A DNA stretch of 64,000 bases from Mycosarcoma maydis (GCF_000328475.2 NC_026496.1:186001-250000), one strand, 5' to 3'. Shown: positions 41,965-53,155, counted from the stretch's first letter. Notes: generated from the letters alone by a model not told the origin. Numbers and translations are program-made.

Positions 41965-42616
41965 CATCTGCGCATGCCCTTTTGCATCGCCACCACCATC
42001 ATCCCTCTTTCTTTGCCTGTAGCTCGCATCGCCCGCATACACTCATCTCGCCATCTCGTCGATCCTCAGTTTGCACCGTCAGCCACTTGTTGGCAATCTT
42101 GCATCGGCTCTCTGCGTCCTCACTCACCACCTCCGACTACCGACCCGGAGTTTGCGTTCGGTCAGCTGCATTTGCTTTGACGCCACTTGCTCTTCTCGTC
42201 GCCTCTTTGGCCTGCTGGTTGCCGTTGTCCACATCTATCACTCCGCTACACACTTGAGCTACGCCGGCTTTCTTGTCACACGCACCACATCCATTCGTCT
42301 TACTTGAGCGTCACTATTCCCCTTACGTACTGCAACAGTCCCACCACTTTTGCTATCGGCTCTTCATTCCAGCCTCTAACCTAATTCCACAAAACCGGTC
42401 GACGCTCGCCATATTGCTGTCAGCCTTGACACCTCTCTGGGCTTTCGCCATTCGCTCCTTCTCATCGCCTCTTCCGTATCCTCTCATCCTCTCCGTTTGC
42501 TGCTCCTGTGCCCCAGTATAATCGCCCATGACTTCTACCATTCCCCACACGCACGTCTAGTCTACACGTCAATCTTGCCACCCCGTACGGCTCTCGTGTT
42601 CACATTCCTCCTCACC

Positions 42617-45252
42617 ATGCGCCGGTCCGCTGGCCGACCCGAGGCGGCTCTACACGCCTTCAGCTGCTGTGACTCAATATGCGCTCTGCCTCACCCCTCT
42701 TTGCAACCAGGCGCGGCACACCTCGATACACCATGTAGCACGCAACGCTCTTATAGCAAGCCTTCGCCCAGACGCCGTCGACGTGCACTGCTTTCTTCCT
42801 TTGCGGCTCAAGCTGCCGTTCTGGTATCCTCAGTACTCGTCTCTTCACCCGCCATGATCGTCCCTGTGCGTGCATCACTCGTAACAAACGACGCCACCGC
42901 TTTTCGTCAAGCCGCTACCTCCCAATTCAGCTTTGCCAAAGACACCAAAGTATCGCCTCTCTTTCCTGTCAAATCCAGCTTTGCACCCGACGATCGCTTG
43001 TCAGATTCGATGCATTCCTCGCAACACTTATCGACTTCAGTACAACCGCCATCCTCACGGCAGGCCACGCTCCCGTCCCAGAATCACATTCAGCTGCATC
43101 TTTCGANNNNNNNNNNNNNNNNNNNNNNNNNNNNNNNNNNNNNNNNNNNNNNNNNNNNNNNNNNNNNNNNNNNNNNNNNNNNNNNNNNNNNNNNNNNNNN
43201 NNNNNNAGTTTGCATCGGCAGTACGCACGACAGTATGACGACGAGTCAGCGCTCTTCGGAGAGCGAGACGTCTCTATGATGACGCAAGAATCGCAGCTCA
43301 ACACCAATCATGCCGCAGACACATTTCACTCGGCCAGTCACGTTCCCGAAATCGCGCACCGCTACTCGCTTCCCTCCTCCTACCCTTCCAGCATCGCCTC
43401 TTCGTGGAGCAGACCCGAACGTAGCGTGTGGTTCCAGCAGAAAGCCATCATCATCACCTCGATCTTCCTTGCCATCTTTATCGTTCTCTTTATCGGCGCT
43501 GCCGTCTTTCTGCGCGAAAAAAAGTTTGACGATGAGCTTGCTGGTCTCGATGACGAAGAAGCGCTAGCACGCATCGAAGAACGCATGACCATGGGCCGCT
43601 TTTCCGACCCCGTTGAAAAGGACGTCGACAGCTCCACCGGTGGCAAGCTCAAGCGTCACTTCCGCCGTGGCCGGAAGCGCTCCGAAAAAGAAGCCAGCAA
43701 CCCCGACTCTTCACAGCCCTCGTCTGCCTCTTCCAGCGCTGTCAAACGCAAGCGCCACCTCGTCTCGCGCTGGACCAGAGGCAATCTGCGTAACAGCGAC
43801 GACACCATGCGCGGCGGCGTCAGCGATACCGTATCCATCCGCTCCCGCCGCTCTGCTCGTCGTGTCGCTTTGGGCGATCCAAGCGAGAATCGAGGCTCGG
43901 TCGAGATTCGCTACGACACCGATCCCGCAGAGCCTCCTCGTCGAATCAGCGCTTCTGGCATTCATGACGATGAGGCCAACCCGACGGCTGATATCCGCCC
44001 TCGCTCTCCGCCACCACCACATCCGGACAACGCACAAATCCAAGAAGCCGCATCTCGCTCGGAAGGCGGATCCTCCTCCAACGCCGACTCGCATGGCAGC
44101 AATGCACTGGGCGCTGATGGCAGCCTTCGATCGCCGAGACGCGTTCAGCTTGATGACAGTGACTTTCAAGCAGCGGATGCTGCCGAGACGCACCACGAAG
44201 AGATGCATTACATGCCTCCAGCGTATATTCCCACTGGCTCCGGCGGAGTATCTGCGTCAACCTACGATGGCGCATCCATTGCCGCTGCCATCGCTCGCGG
44301 CGATGCCAAGCATGGCATTCCTTCCCCTGCAGAGCGTGATCCCACCGTTTCGCCCGAAGTGATTCGTGCTGCGCTAACGCGAGAACGTCGAGCATCGCGC
44401 GACGAAAACACGCCAAGCGGTCCTGTTGGTCCCGTCGCGGCACATCTGGCAACCGACGATAAGGCGGTGCTTGGTGCATTGTCTGCAGCGGCAAGTATGC
44501 CATCGGCCCCCGCTGTTGCCGATGGGGATGCCTCGGCGCCTGCATATGGCGCTCCTCAACTCTCTGCTGCTGCACGCTCAACCGACGCTGCAGGACCGTC
44601 AGCTCCCGATTTGCAAGTGGATGACGATGGCTTCGAAGTTGCCCCCACAGATTCGATCGCAGCAGGATCGTTGCCTCGCACCGTGTTAGAAGACGAGCAA
44701 CAGCCAGGCAAAGGCAAGGCTAAGGAAGTGCATACCTCGAGCATGCTTCCTGCACCGCCAACCGCTATCGAGCCGGCATTTTCGCCTTTTGACGAGCCGT
44801 ACCGCTCTACAGGACCGCCGGGTCCGACCTCACCTTTGTCGCCCCCGGGTCGCAGATCCACTGACACTGTCACCGAACCCATGTCGCCGTCGCCGCCTAA
44901 CCGCAAAAGCGAGAAGCAGAAGGAGGCTGAGCAAGAACAAGAGCTTGCTCAGCTTGTGGCTTCGAGACCCAACGGAATGGACGTGCCGACCTACAAGGTG
45001 ATGGGTGCTGCTGCGTCTGCGCCGCCACTAGCTGAAGCCCAAGATGACCAGGGCACGCCGAACGTGGCGTCTAAAGCACGCGACGAGAGCTCAGCCGCCA
45101 TTATCGCAGAGCACTTGCCTGCTTACGAGCGACGCCGGGAATCCACCTCTGCTGCTGCAGAGAACACTCTGGCAGGCAGCGCACCTTTGGTAGCACATGT
45201 CAGCTCGTCCGCGCCTTCTGCGCCACCAATGCATGATGTAGGCGAAGAGTAA
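42617..45252 (+). CDS. Single-pass membrane protein, interrupted by an assembly gap
   Basis: The 3' part (43207-45252) is a solid open frame of 681 codons. After a short Ser-rich segment it has one transmembrane helix (KAIIITSIFLAIFIVLFIG) and a basic juxtamembrane region. A long Ser/Pro/Ala-rich, presumably cytosolic tail of over 500 residues carries many SP sites. The 5' part is proposed to begin at the ATG at 42617 and run to the gap at 43107. It shows a hydrophobic stretch (LLSSFAAQAAVLVSSVLVSS) that could be a late signal peptide. The two halves are not in one frame across the 100 Ns as drawn. The 5' half is therefore tentative, and an intron or a different start inside the gap is possible. 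I recognise no family. Confidence 0.6.
43107..43206. other. Assembly gap of exactly 100 N
   Basis: The round size suggests a placeholder for a gap of unknown length. Confidence 0.99.
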
Positions 45253-45987
45253 CCCGAAAGCCGTTCTTGCTCACATGAGGCATGCACTTGACGCATCCAT
45301 CGATCTTCTCGACCTCAAAGCTCGGCCTTGTTGTCCGTCCCCGTTTTTTTCCTGTATAATTTGTAAAACATTGGGTTGTTTGTTTTTGCGCAGGTGCTGT
45401 AGCTCATGTGCGTGGTGTAGAGGTGTACTTTTCAGTTCTGAATAGTACGTATGGGATGGATGTCTGAGTTGAAAGATAGCGTAGGAGCTTTGCGGTTCGA
45501 GTGTGAGGCTTTTGCGGGTGAAATCTCGAATCTTGGAACTCGCGCCGAGAGTCACGAGTCACAATCACGAATCACGAATCGTGAATCTGTGAATGTGTGG
45601 AGGGATGGGCGTGGGCGTGTGCATGTGCGTGTGCGAGAGCAACACACGTGACTGGCGACTTGGTGGGAGGATGGAATCGTGAATTCACGACTGTGAATCG
45701 GAATTGGGGATTGATCTGCTTTCTATGCTGCGTGCAACATTCACGATTCACGATTCACGAGTGGCAACTTAGTAGGATCAAGACTGCACGAGCGACCTTT
45801 GCGAGCTGCATGCTGCGTATGGATTGGTGTTGATGCACGACGAGCGATACCGCGATCGTTTGGTGGCCAATCGTTCTAGGCACTTGCAGAGTCGTGTACT
45901 TGTCCGCATCGCCGACTCGACAGCGACAGCGACAGCGTTCGATTCAAGACAGCTTGCGACTCACCAACGAGCTGCTCAGTCTCAGCG
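45253..45987. other. Intergenic region with heptads
   Basis: No gene is seen. Heptad-type runs lie at 45564-45585 (AATCACG units) and 45739-45760 (three ATTCACG units). A CGACAG repeat precedes the SYS1 gene near 45917-45935. Confidence 0.6.
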
Positions 45988-46902
45988 ATGAAAGAGGCCT
46001 TCTCCACGCCATTGCAAGGGTACGATGCGCTTCGTATTCTAACGCAAATCTTGTCGTTTCAGACAATCCACTATCTGATCCTTGCCACACTTGTGCCTCC
46101 GATGCTGGCGATCTTTGCAGAGACGTCGTCGCTCATGTTCGAAGGAGGACCTACACAGGTGGGAATGGTGTTTGATTGGAGGCAGATCGCGGGTCGTCCC
46201 ACGTATGATTGGACTGCGCCGCGACAGCTTGGAGAGATCGGATGGACCGAGGATGGTAAGCAAGACGAGGTACGAGGTGAAGTGGTGGTGGATCCTGCGG
46301 TGCTTGTGCGGTGGAATCTGGACAATGTATGGCTGGATGAGCCGCTGATACGCGGTGCGTCGGTGCAAGACAAAGTGCTGGATCACGACGACATCCTTCG
46401 ATTCAAAACCGCACGTAATACTACCACCTCTTCTCACACGACTAGCACGTCTACGCCAATCTCGGACAACACATCCGTACAAGAAGCGCTGCAACACTGG
46501 GAATGGTCGCACACACGCGACTCGGCTCGCTCGTACACGCTCATGTTCACGTGGCTACTCACAATCCCGCTCGACATCCTCCTCCTCGTCTACCTCGTCC
46601 GTCGACCCACGCACATGCTCGACCACGCACTCACCCTGCACCTCATCAACCTCGTCGTCTCCTCCTACTACACGCGCCATCTTCCCACAGCCTTCAGGTG
46701 GTGGCTCACAATGTTGGTCCATGCTGCACTCTTGGTCGTCTGGAGCGAGCAATTGGCCATCAAGAGAGAAATGGGTAGAAGTCTCGGGTATAGTCTCGTA
46801 GGAAACGGTCTCGTGGACCAAGAACTAGGTACAAAGCAAAAACCACCACCACACGTCGTATTCGATGCTGATCATGATGCTTATGAATTGCGCCGTTTGT
46901 AA
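45988..46902 (+). CDS. sys1: Golgi membrane protein Sys1
   Basis: This gene encodes 304 residues with an ATG at 45988. Four hydrophobic segments are visible: HYLILATLVPPMLAIFAE, LMFTWLLTIPLDILLLVYLV, LHLINLVVSSYY and WWLTMLVHAALLVVW. The conserved SYS1 features are present: FDW after the first helix, H-x-LTLHLINL, then a P..FRWW motif and an EQLAIKREM end. Sys1 sits in the trans-Golgi and recruits the Arf-like GTPase Arl3/ARFRP1 upstream of Arl1 and golgins. The usual length is 150-220 residues. Here the first loop is expanded by about 100 residues (about 60-165, charged and Ser/Thr-rich). I see no intron signal that would remove it. Confidence 0.85.
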   Translation: MKEAFSTPLQGYDALRILTQILSFQTIHYLILATLVPPMLAIFAETSSLMFEGGPTQVGMVFDWRQIAGRPTYDWTAPRQLGEIGWTEDGKQDEVRGEVVVDPAVLVRWNLDNVWLDEPLIRGASVQDKVLDHDDILRFKTARNTTTSSHTTSTSTPISDNTSVQEALQHWEWSHTRDSARSYTLMFTWLLTIPLDILLLVYLVRRPTHMLDHALTLHLINLVVSSYYTRHLPTAFRWWLTMLVHAALLVVWSEQLAIKREMGRSLGYSLVGNGLVDQELGTKQKPPPHVVFDADHDAYELRRL

Positions 46903-47119
46903 CGTCGTTCATTCCGCATTCTCATGCATACTCGACCCAACGTCGGCAAGAGATCGCATCCTCACCCCGCATCTTCATATTCTTGCGCCGCGCTCCTTTC
47001 AGAGCCATATCCACCCGATCCGTTCCACATCTTGTCTACCCACAAGCATCACCTCGTCCTTGCTCACCCCACTCCCGATACACCAAACCGATGCTGCCGA
47101 CGACCGTTGTTGAGAAACA

Positions 47120-48868
47120 TCACGTTTTCGGACGACGCTTGGGCCCTAAAGCGACCACACCTTTGTGGTTATTCAGCCATCCGTAAGATTGTTTGCTCGT
47201 GTACCTGTCGTTGGGGTTGGTGGTGCTGTTGGTGCTGTTGGCGGAGGACGCGAGTGGAGCCCTTTTGCGCTTGGTGCAACTTGTATCGTAGTCGTCGCCG
47301 ATGCTGGAGGTTTGGTTCTCGTTGGTAGCGTGTTTGGGTGGGTCTGTGAAATTGAAAGAGTGAGACGTGCAAGATTGTGGATCGAAAGGTCTTGAAGATG
47401 GAGTAGTGGGCGATGTTTTGGAATGAGGCTGGTTGGGTCTAGGTGGTAGAGGAGCAGCGACGTTGAGAACACCAAAGCCCGGCATTGGGAAGAGGCGGTC
47501 GGTTTCGTCGTCAAGACGCTCAGGCTCTACGGACAGGACGCTGCGCGACCTGGCTTTGCGCTTTGGTTGCGGTGTTGCCAGTGCGGCCGAATTCGAAGCT
47601 TGTGACCCGAAATCCAAGTCGTCCAACTGAGAAGCCGCGACATTGTCGCCCGAGGACACGCTGCTGGATCGAGTAAAGCAGATCATGTCATCGGTGCAAT
47701 GATTCGAGCAGCTCACTATGCAGTGTCCGGGTGCAGCCAGGGCCGCTGCCTTGAGCTGCGCTTCCAATGACTTGTTGCGCGCCTCGAGCGCCTTGAGTCT
47801 ACGTGCAGTTGTTTCGCTCTCTCCCACCATCGGCTTAGATGCTTGCGCTCCTAGCTTTTTTCGATGGTTGAGATGTTGCTGTAGTTTCTTGAGCTGGTCC
47901 GCAAGCTCGCAGTTCTTTCGGTGCGTTGCCGCTCTCTCCTTGGCAGCGTCAGCTGCCTTGCTTTGCGCCTCGTCCACTTCGGCCTGCATGGTTTTCAGTC
48001 TACTTTCCGTATTGGCGCTCATGTTGGCAATCTTGAGATTCGTCTCAAGCTTCATCTTGCCCATTTGAGCCTCGAGCCGATGTTGCTTTCTGTTCAGCTC
48101 TTCTTCTCTGCGTTGGGTAGCAGCCATCATATCTTTGACGTTGGCTTCCAACGTCTTGACCATCTCCATGCTTTCCTTGGCTGATTTCATTCTTGCTTCC
48201 GCCTCGGCGAGCTTGCCTGTGGCTGTATTCGTGGTGTTTTGTGCCTCGGTGAGCTTCTTGTCGAGTTTTTGTTTCTTAGCCTTGAGCTGTTGATTTAGCT
48301 GTTTGTTCATCGTGCATTTATGCTCGAGATCGTTGAGCAAGGTTTGGAAACACGAGACTGCTTTGTCGAGAGAAGTGAGCGAGTTGAAGAGCGTTTCTTG
48401 GAGTTGAATGTCTCTGTTCTTGGTGAGATCGACGACGAGTCTGCGAACTTGGACGCCCGCCTTGATGGTTCTGTCTGAATCAAAGCCATGTACAGCCATG
48501 ACGTATGCCTGAAGAGCGCTGTTAAAGTCCATGAGATCGGCCAAGAGTCGCTTGGACTGTGCATGATCATGTGTAGCATCACTGGATTTTGATGGCGCAG
48601 TCTCCCACAGCTGTTGTCCCGAGAGGTACGTGTCGAGATCATTGCCATCCGAGGGGTAGAGTTTGACCATGCACTCGGGCGTAGCGGGCTGCGTGCAGAG
48701 CGGACATCGTTTCTGAGACACATGACGATGATCAGCGAGCGATGTGGAGCCGAAGAACCACGTCTGCAGACACTCGAGGTGGAAGATGTGTCCGCATGTC
48801 AGAGCAGTGGCGCGCTTCGACTCGCCGTCTGCCTGGTCAAATTCATCCAAACAGATCGCACAGCCCAT
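47120..48868 (-). CDS. TRAIP-like RING-finger E3 with long coiled coil
   Basis: This gene encodes 582 residues. The frame is open up to a GTG at 49015, with an in-frame TGA further upstream and no ATG between. The first ATG is at 48868, which places the RING at the very start (MGCAICLDEFDQ), as in TRAIP. The C3HC4 RING is complete: C3, C6, CGHIFHLEC, then CPLC, with a loop insertion of about 15 residues. A long heptad coiled coil follows (about 185-395, rich in Lys, Glu, Gln), then a Ser/Pro tail with basic patches (PKRKARSRS, TKRKRAP). TRAIP/NOPO ubiquitin ligases work at stalled replisomes and crosslinks. The nuclear replication-stress role is inferred from the layout. It is convergent with SYS1. 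Confidence 0.75.
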   Translation of the reverse strand: MGCAICLDEFDQADGESKRATALTCGHIFHLECLQTWFFGSTSLADHRHVSQKRCPLCTQPATPECMVKLYPSDGNDLDTYLSGQQLWETAPSKSSDATHDHAQSKRLLADLMDFNSALQAYVMAVHGFDSDRTIKAGVQVRRLVVDLTKNRDIQLQETLFNSLTSLDKAVSCFQTLLNDLEHKCTMNKQLNQQLKAKKQKLDKKLTEAQNTTNTATGKLAEAEARMKSAKESMEMVKTLEANVKDMMAATQRREEELNRKQHRLEAQMGKMKLETNLKIANMSANTESRLKTMQAEVDEAQSKAADAAKERAATHRKNCELADQLKKLQQHLNHRKKLGAQASKPMVGESETTARRLKALEARNKSLEAQLKAAALAAPGHCIVSCSNHCTDDMICFTRSSSVSSGDNVAASQLDDLDFGSQASNSAALATPQPKRKARSRSVLSVEPERLDDETDRLFPMPGFGVLNVAAPLPPRPNQPHSKTSPTTPSSRPFDPQSCTSHSFNFTDPPKHATNENQTSSIGDDYDTSCTKRKRAPLASSANSTNSTTNPNDRYTSKQSYGWLNNHKGVVALGPKRRPKT

Positions 48869-49778
48869 CGCGGCGAAGCGCACCGTAGCGTCCGAGCTGC
48901 TTAGTGAGGAATCCAAGTGTCGGTGCAAGTGTCGGTGCGAGCTCGATACGTGTTGGCTTGTCCAAGTGCCAAGCTGGGTGAAAATGTCGGTTGTGGTGGC
49001 ATCCACTGCATCCACGATACTTGATTGAAACGGAGCGCCAAATGGAGTGGTTCTTCCTCATTGCACGTAAGCGCTATAGCAACACCAAAAAGCGCTATAG
49101 CGGCATGCTGTTGCGCAGAGTGGAGTCTTGAGGCAGCGGATCACAGCTTGTACGTGATCTTAGAACGCTAGCAACGCGTTGAGCTACGGATAGAGTATGA
49201 GCAGCGATACAATCGTCCTTTAGATTCCGATCATGACGATGGCATGCTTTGACAGGTAAACCCAACTTGACGTGCGAGCAAACAAACGACGAACGGCATC
49301 CACTCACCACTGAATGAGTCGAGCGTGCGTTGGCAATTGTGAGTCGTGAGTCTCGAGTGTTTCAGTTCGGGAAGCACGGATGGTTGGACGTGTCGCGTAA
49401 CTTAACGTGTAGCCCAAAAATCGTGAATCGTGCTTCTCGTGAATCGTGAATCGTAAATCGTAAATCGTAATTCACGAGTCTGTGAGTGAAATTATCAGTT
49501 CAGTCGTGAGTGTACTCGTGAGTGTACTCGTGACTCACAATCTGTGAATGTGTGTTGGACCCTTTCGTGTTTTCTTTCCTCGGAACTCGCGAATTATGAG
49601 AGTTCTTCCTGCTAATCGTCAACGGTTTCTTTCATGTTCGTGGTGAAGAGGTGGATTACGTTTGTGCTCGTTGCACCTTGAAAGATCCGCCTCGCGCTGG
49701 CTTTCTACTGGTCCTCTCATCACTCCGCCGGCTCTTGCAACGGTCCATCTCTGGCGAGCCTATGCACCCAGCGCAATC
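48869..49778. other. Divergent intergenic region
   Basis: This spacer lies between the RING-protein start and the RPP40-like start. Heptad-type words cluster at 49420-49475, directly after a TAACTTAACG (49398-49407). No gene is supported. Confidence 0.55.
49420..49475. repeat. Diverged heptad cluster
   Basis: Units of AATCGTG alternate with AATCGTA copies, giving an imperfect array of about six units. Confidence 0.65.
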
Positions 49779-51635
49779 ATGTTGGCTCCGAAGAGCACAC
49801 ACAAGCGCAAACGCAGTTCGGTCCGAACTGACAAGGCCCGAAAGCTGGGAGCTGCACGATGGATCGTCAACCTCTTACCGCCCAACGCTACCACATCTTC
49901 TTTAACAAGTACCAGCACCGAAGAGGCGAAAACCCACACAGAATCGTCTCAAACTAGTCGACTGGAACAGCTCGTCAACGCGCATCCGTTGAATCGCTCG
50001 CTCGAACTCATCCTGCCCATGGTTCCCGCAGTAAGCGGTGCATCACCTGACAGCAACACAGAGCTTCCGGATAGCGTGCGCTCGCTCATCGCTAGACTGG
50101 AGCACATTGCCTCTTGTCACAAATCCTACCGAGCTCGCATCCCACTCAGCCTGCTTCTCGATCCGCTCTTTGTCACTGCATATCTCAAAACCGGTTCACT
50201 GATTGCATTGAGCGATCCATCACCAGCTCCCGGCCTTTCCCCCGGTCAGGAGGACATGGCCTGCATCGATGGCCAAGGAACGCTAGTGCTCTCACTCTGT
50301 AAGGATACCTACCAGACACTGGGTCTTACAGGACGAGCAAGCCATTTCTCGCGCTTGTCATCCGGACGAGCTGCGGATCGCACCAGCGGCCCAGACTCGC
50401 GCTTTATCGTCCAGCTTCCACTACTCTCGCCTTCATTCGTACCTGGAAAGAAAGGTTACCAGCAAGCGCTTGATCGACTGCGACAGTGGGACCGCACACG
50501 CGCGCGAGTCCTGTCTACGCAACAGACCATAGCGCAGTCGCATGCATCGTCCAGTATGCAATCTTCAGCCCAGTCTGCTGAGACGGTGAGCAGCAAACAT
50601 GCAACGTGGGACATGCTGTTTGTATGGTCGCCAAGTCGAGCTTGCGCGGACACGATCGCTGCAGTTTCCTCGTCATCCGCCTCAGCGAGCTCGATGAACG
50701 AGATCGCGTTTCCGGAGCACCTGGTGCGACCCGACGACGTAGAGTGTTTGTCGCTCCAACCGAATACAGTCATTACACACTCAGTATGGATTCCTAAGCT
50801 CAGCGATCCTGATCAGCATTCTCTGGGAGGTGGATGCTCTGAAAACGAACGCCACTTTACTGACCCCGAACCACCTCGGAAGGGATCTGCATTGTCGACT
50901 TGGTCAGCATACCAGGATGGCTTGCAAGAAGCAATCGAATGGGCCGGGCTAGCTTCTTTGGGTGCAGATGCGTTGCGCACATTCACCAGACCTGACGCAA
51001 CATGTGTCTATAGTCCACCATCTTGCTCACTGCCAGGTAGAGTGCTTAAGCTCACCTGGTCAGGATCTGCCGGAAGCTCAATGCTTCTCAGCCCTCTATT
51101 CATAATCCAAGTTGCCGAACAAGTCAATCGGCTCATACTGGAATCATCGTGCACGACTAACCCGGAGCACGTCAAGGAGTACATTGATTGGGCAGCTCTT
51201 TCGTGCTCTGGGTTTCCTCATGCGCCCTTGTCGTGGCGTTCCAAAGTCGCTTTCAGTTCACTGTACGGAGCAAAGGAGCTGTCTGGAAGCAAACGCGCCT
51301 CTCGAGCCAAAACGACATTGTCAGCGCCGCTTGAATCCGAAAAAATCGGTTTCACAGATGCATCTTCCTCGGAAGACGACGATCAACACCATGTCGATAG
51401 CGACTCATCGCTCGACGTGGACGGTCTGCAAAGCCAAAAGCGAAAGAGAAAGAAACGGTGCAAACGCAACGTTGGAAAAAATCACACTGAACACTCCTTT
51501 ACCGCTTGGACAGGTGAAACAGGCTGGATCTCGTTCTGTCTCGGCACGCGTCATCGCGAGCCTGTACCAGCACCCACACCGCGGTCTTGCCGATGGGTGC
51601 TTGTCGAGCTGATCGGCACCGATACCCGGTCGTAA
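49779..51635 (+). CDS. RNase P/MRP subunit, RPP40-like
   Basis: This gene encodes 618 residues. The ATG at 49779 (MLAPKSTHKRKRSS) is the first in the frame. The open frame upstream has only a TTG. Landmarks of the RPP40 family are TLVLSLCKDTYQTLGLTG, then FIVQLPLLSPSFVPGKKGYQ, then a W-G-x-S-L-G-type segment (EAIEWAGLASLGADAL), and a C-terminal EYIDWAALSCSGFPHAPLSW stretch. The protein would act in the nucleolar RNase P or MRP particle in tRNA 5' end and rRNA processing. It is longer than human RPP40 (about 360) because of Ser/His-rich inserts, including a basic KRKRKKRCKRN patch near residue 555 that could be a nuclear signal. Assignment is by motif memory, so moderate. Confidence 0.65.
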   Translation: MLAPKSTHKRKRSSVRTDKARKLGAARWIVNLLPPNATTSSLTSTSTEEAKTHTESSQTSRLEQLVNAHPLNRSLELILPMVPAVSGASPDSNTELPDSVRSLIARLEHIASCHKSYRARIPLSLLLDPLFVTAYLKTGSLIALSDPSPAPGLSPGQEDMACIDGQGTLVLSLCKDTYQTLGLTGRASHFSRLSSGRAADRTSGPDSRFIVQLPLLSPSFVPGKKGYQQALDRLRQWDRTRARVLSTQQTIAQSHASSSMQSSAQSAETVSSKHATWDMLFVWSPSRACADTIAAVSSSSASASSMNEIAFPEHLVRPDDVECLSLQPNTVITHSVWIPKLSDPDQHSLGGGCSENERHFTDPEPPRKGSALSTWSAYQDGLQEAIEWAGLASLGADALRTFTRPDATCVYSPPSCSLPGRVLKLTWSGSAGSSMLLSPLFIIQVAEQVNRLILESSCTTNPEHVKEYIDWAALSCSGFPHAPLSWRSKVAFSSLYGAKELSGSKRASRAKTTLSAPLESEKIGFTDASSSEDDDQHHVDSDSSLDVDGLQSQKRKRKKRCKRNVGKNHTEHSFTAWTGETGWISFCLGTRHREPVPAPTPRSCRWVLVELIGTDTRS

Positions 51636-51792
51636 TTGTACACATATATCCTCGATTTCATTCTGCTTGTCATTGGCTAGACAGCAATCAACCATGTTGC
51701 GCGCATGCACAATCCTGAAATGGTTCGGATGTTTGCGATTGAATGTGATGTTGCAGCATGAGTCTGAATGCGTGCCTGCATCTGGCCAGCTC

Positions 51793-52305
51793 TTAATCAA
51801 ACGGACCCAGGTAGTCTTCCTTCATTGTACCGATAGCAAAGATCTCGTTGGCATCTACCCTAGTACCTACGATCTTGATCCTGACCTTCCTGCCCTTGAC
51901 CAACCTATCGCTTGCACTGACGAATTCGGGCGGGTTGCTTTCGGGCTGGAACTTGTACTCGATTGGTATCAAGTGGCTCGAGACAAAGATATTCAGCGGA
52001 CCGACTTCGGCGAAGAAGCCCATCTTGTTGACGTTGGTGATTTTTGCATCCATCACTTCCCCTTTAAACGGTTTCAGCACGACGGCTTGGTAGGTCGAGT
52101 TGAACTCGGCGAGTCCAGATCCGGGAATCACTTTGCCTTGACCAACGTCGACCAGACCAATCACTTTGATGATGTAGCCGTGTTTGCCTGTACAAGTGCC
52201 TTCGACGTCATCACGAAGTTTCTGGTTGAGAAACTCGACCATCGAAGGTCCGAAGTACGACGGATGGAGCTCGGTCTTGTGTGTGAGGTGCTTGAGGAAG
52301 AACAT
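51793..52305 (-). CDS. rpb7: RNA polymerase II subunit Rpb7
   Basis: This gene encodes 170 residues, the same length as yeast Rpb7 (171). The ATG at 52305 gives MFFLKHLTHKTELHPSYFGP, which matches the family start. The tip (RNP-like) half has EGTCTGKHGYIIKVI, the centre reads AVVLKPFKGEVMDAKI, and the OB-fold half ends in AIGTMKEDYLGPF. Rpb7 forms the Rpb4/7 stalk of Pol II, which helps initiation and links transcription with mRNA decay. A splice acceptor (TGCTTGCAG) ends 28 bases before the ATG, so a 5' UTR intron is likely. The gene is convergent with the RPP40-like gene, only 157 bp apart. Confidence 0.96.
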   Translation of the reverse strand: MFFLKHLTHKTELHPSYFGPSMVEFLNQKLRDDVEGTCTGKHGYIIKVIGLVDVGQGKVIPGSGLAEFNSTYQAVVLKPFKGEVMDAKITNVNKMGFFAEVGPLNIFVSSHLIPIEYKFQPESNPPEFVSASDRLVKGRKVRIKIVGTRVDANEIFAIGTMKEDYLGPFD

Positions 52306-53155
52306 GTTGTACGAGAACAGCTGTAGTGCTGCAAGCACAAGACGATACCGCGGTTACAAATGACACGCTCGAGTCAGCACAGCAAGGCCAAACAGAGCGA
52401 GACAGGCCACAGATGATGTAGCGTTTGAGACGCAGTTCTCGCCAGCTGATGCTGCTTGGTTGGTCGAATAACGTCGCTACCTCGTGTGATTGTCGTGGGG
52501 AGAAACTGTCGACCGCTTCACGCTCCGACACAACAGCCTGCGCCTGTACACAGATCTGTGTCTATGCACTGCACCCTTGTTGTCCGGCCGCAAGAAGACC
52601 AGGTGTTGCAATGCGGCGGCTGATGGCGCTGTTGGAACAAGACCGACGCCGACCTTACGCTCAATACCTCGAAAGGCGGATCAGCCGAGCCTGCACAACC
52701 GTCAAGCAAAGCTCTCTAGGCGGCGGTGTCGATGGTGATGCGGGCAGCGTCACGCGTCGAAAGATGGATGGTGAACGAATCGGAGGATCCAAAGCAACCC
52801 AAAGATGCGCACAAGATGATGCGAATTCACGATTCACGATTCACGATTCACGACTCGTGATTCTGTGATTGCAAAACGGAACAACGCCTCTGCTTCAGAT
52901 TGACGATTCAATTCTCCACTCAAATTGGCAGTGCGTCAGGTCACGTGTCGCGACTCTTTCGGCTTTGCTTGCTTCCAACTTGGCGTGGACGGATCGTGAT
53001 ATGCTGGATCCCTTTCTCGCTCTATCTTGCTCCCTCCTCCACCACTGTGCCCTTCATTGACACGCACTGCAACCGCCTCCCAAAGCACAACGACGATATT
53101 CGTCTGCCTTGGAAAGAAGAGTGCCACAAGTTGCTGCCAAGACGTAGCCGTCACA
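52306..53155. other. Divergent promoter region of rpb7 and rtf2
   Basis: No gene is seen. It contains the perfect heptad run below and single TCACGA words. Confidence 0.6.
52825..52853. repeat. Heptad tandem repeat (ATTCACG)
   Basis: Four perfect ATTCACG units, identical in form to the run at 9522-9550. Confidence 0.85.

Larger units (their letters stand above)
39991..42616. other. Long divergent intergenic region rich in repeats
   Basis: No gene is supported over 2.6 kb. The region holds the two longest heptad runs (40329-40367, 40509-40550), six TAACTTA/TAAGTTA words between 40122 and 41407, an AT-rich patch near 41108-41130, and a CT/CA microsatellite. From about 41960 to 42616 the plus strand is strongly pyrimidine-rich, which suits a long leader or promoter of the next gene. 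Confidence 0.55.

Noticed and set aside
45900..45940. CGACAG repeat as a possible CRISPR-like or satellite array
   Set aside because: It is only a few imperfect hexamers with no spacers.
48869..49015. 49-residue N-terminal extension of the RING protein
   Set aside because: Its first codon is GTG, there is an in-frame stop upstream, and no ATG lies between. The ATG at 48868 places the RING correctly.
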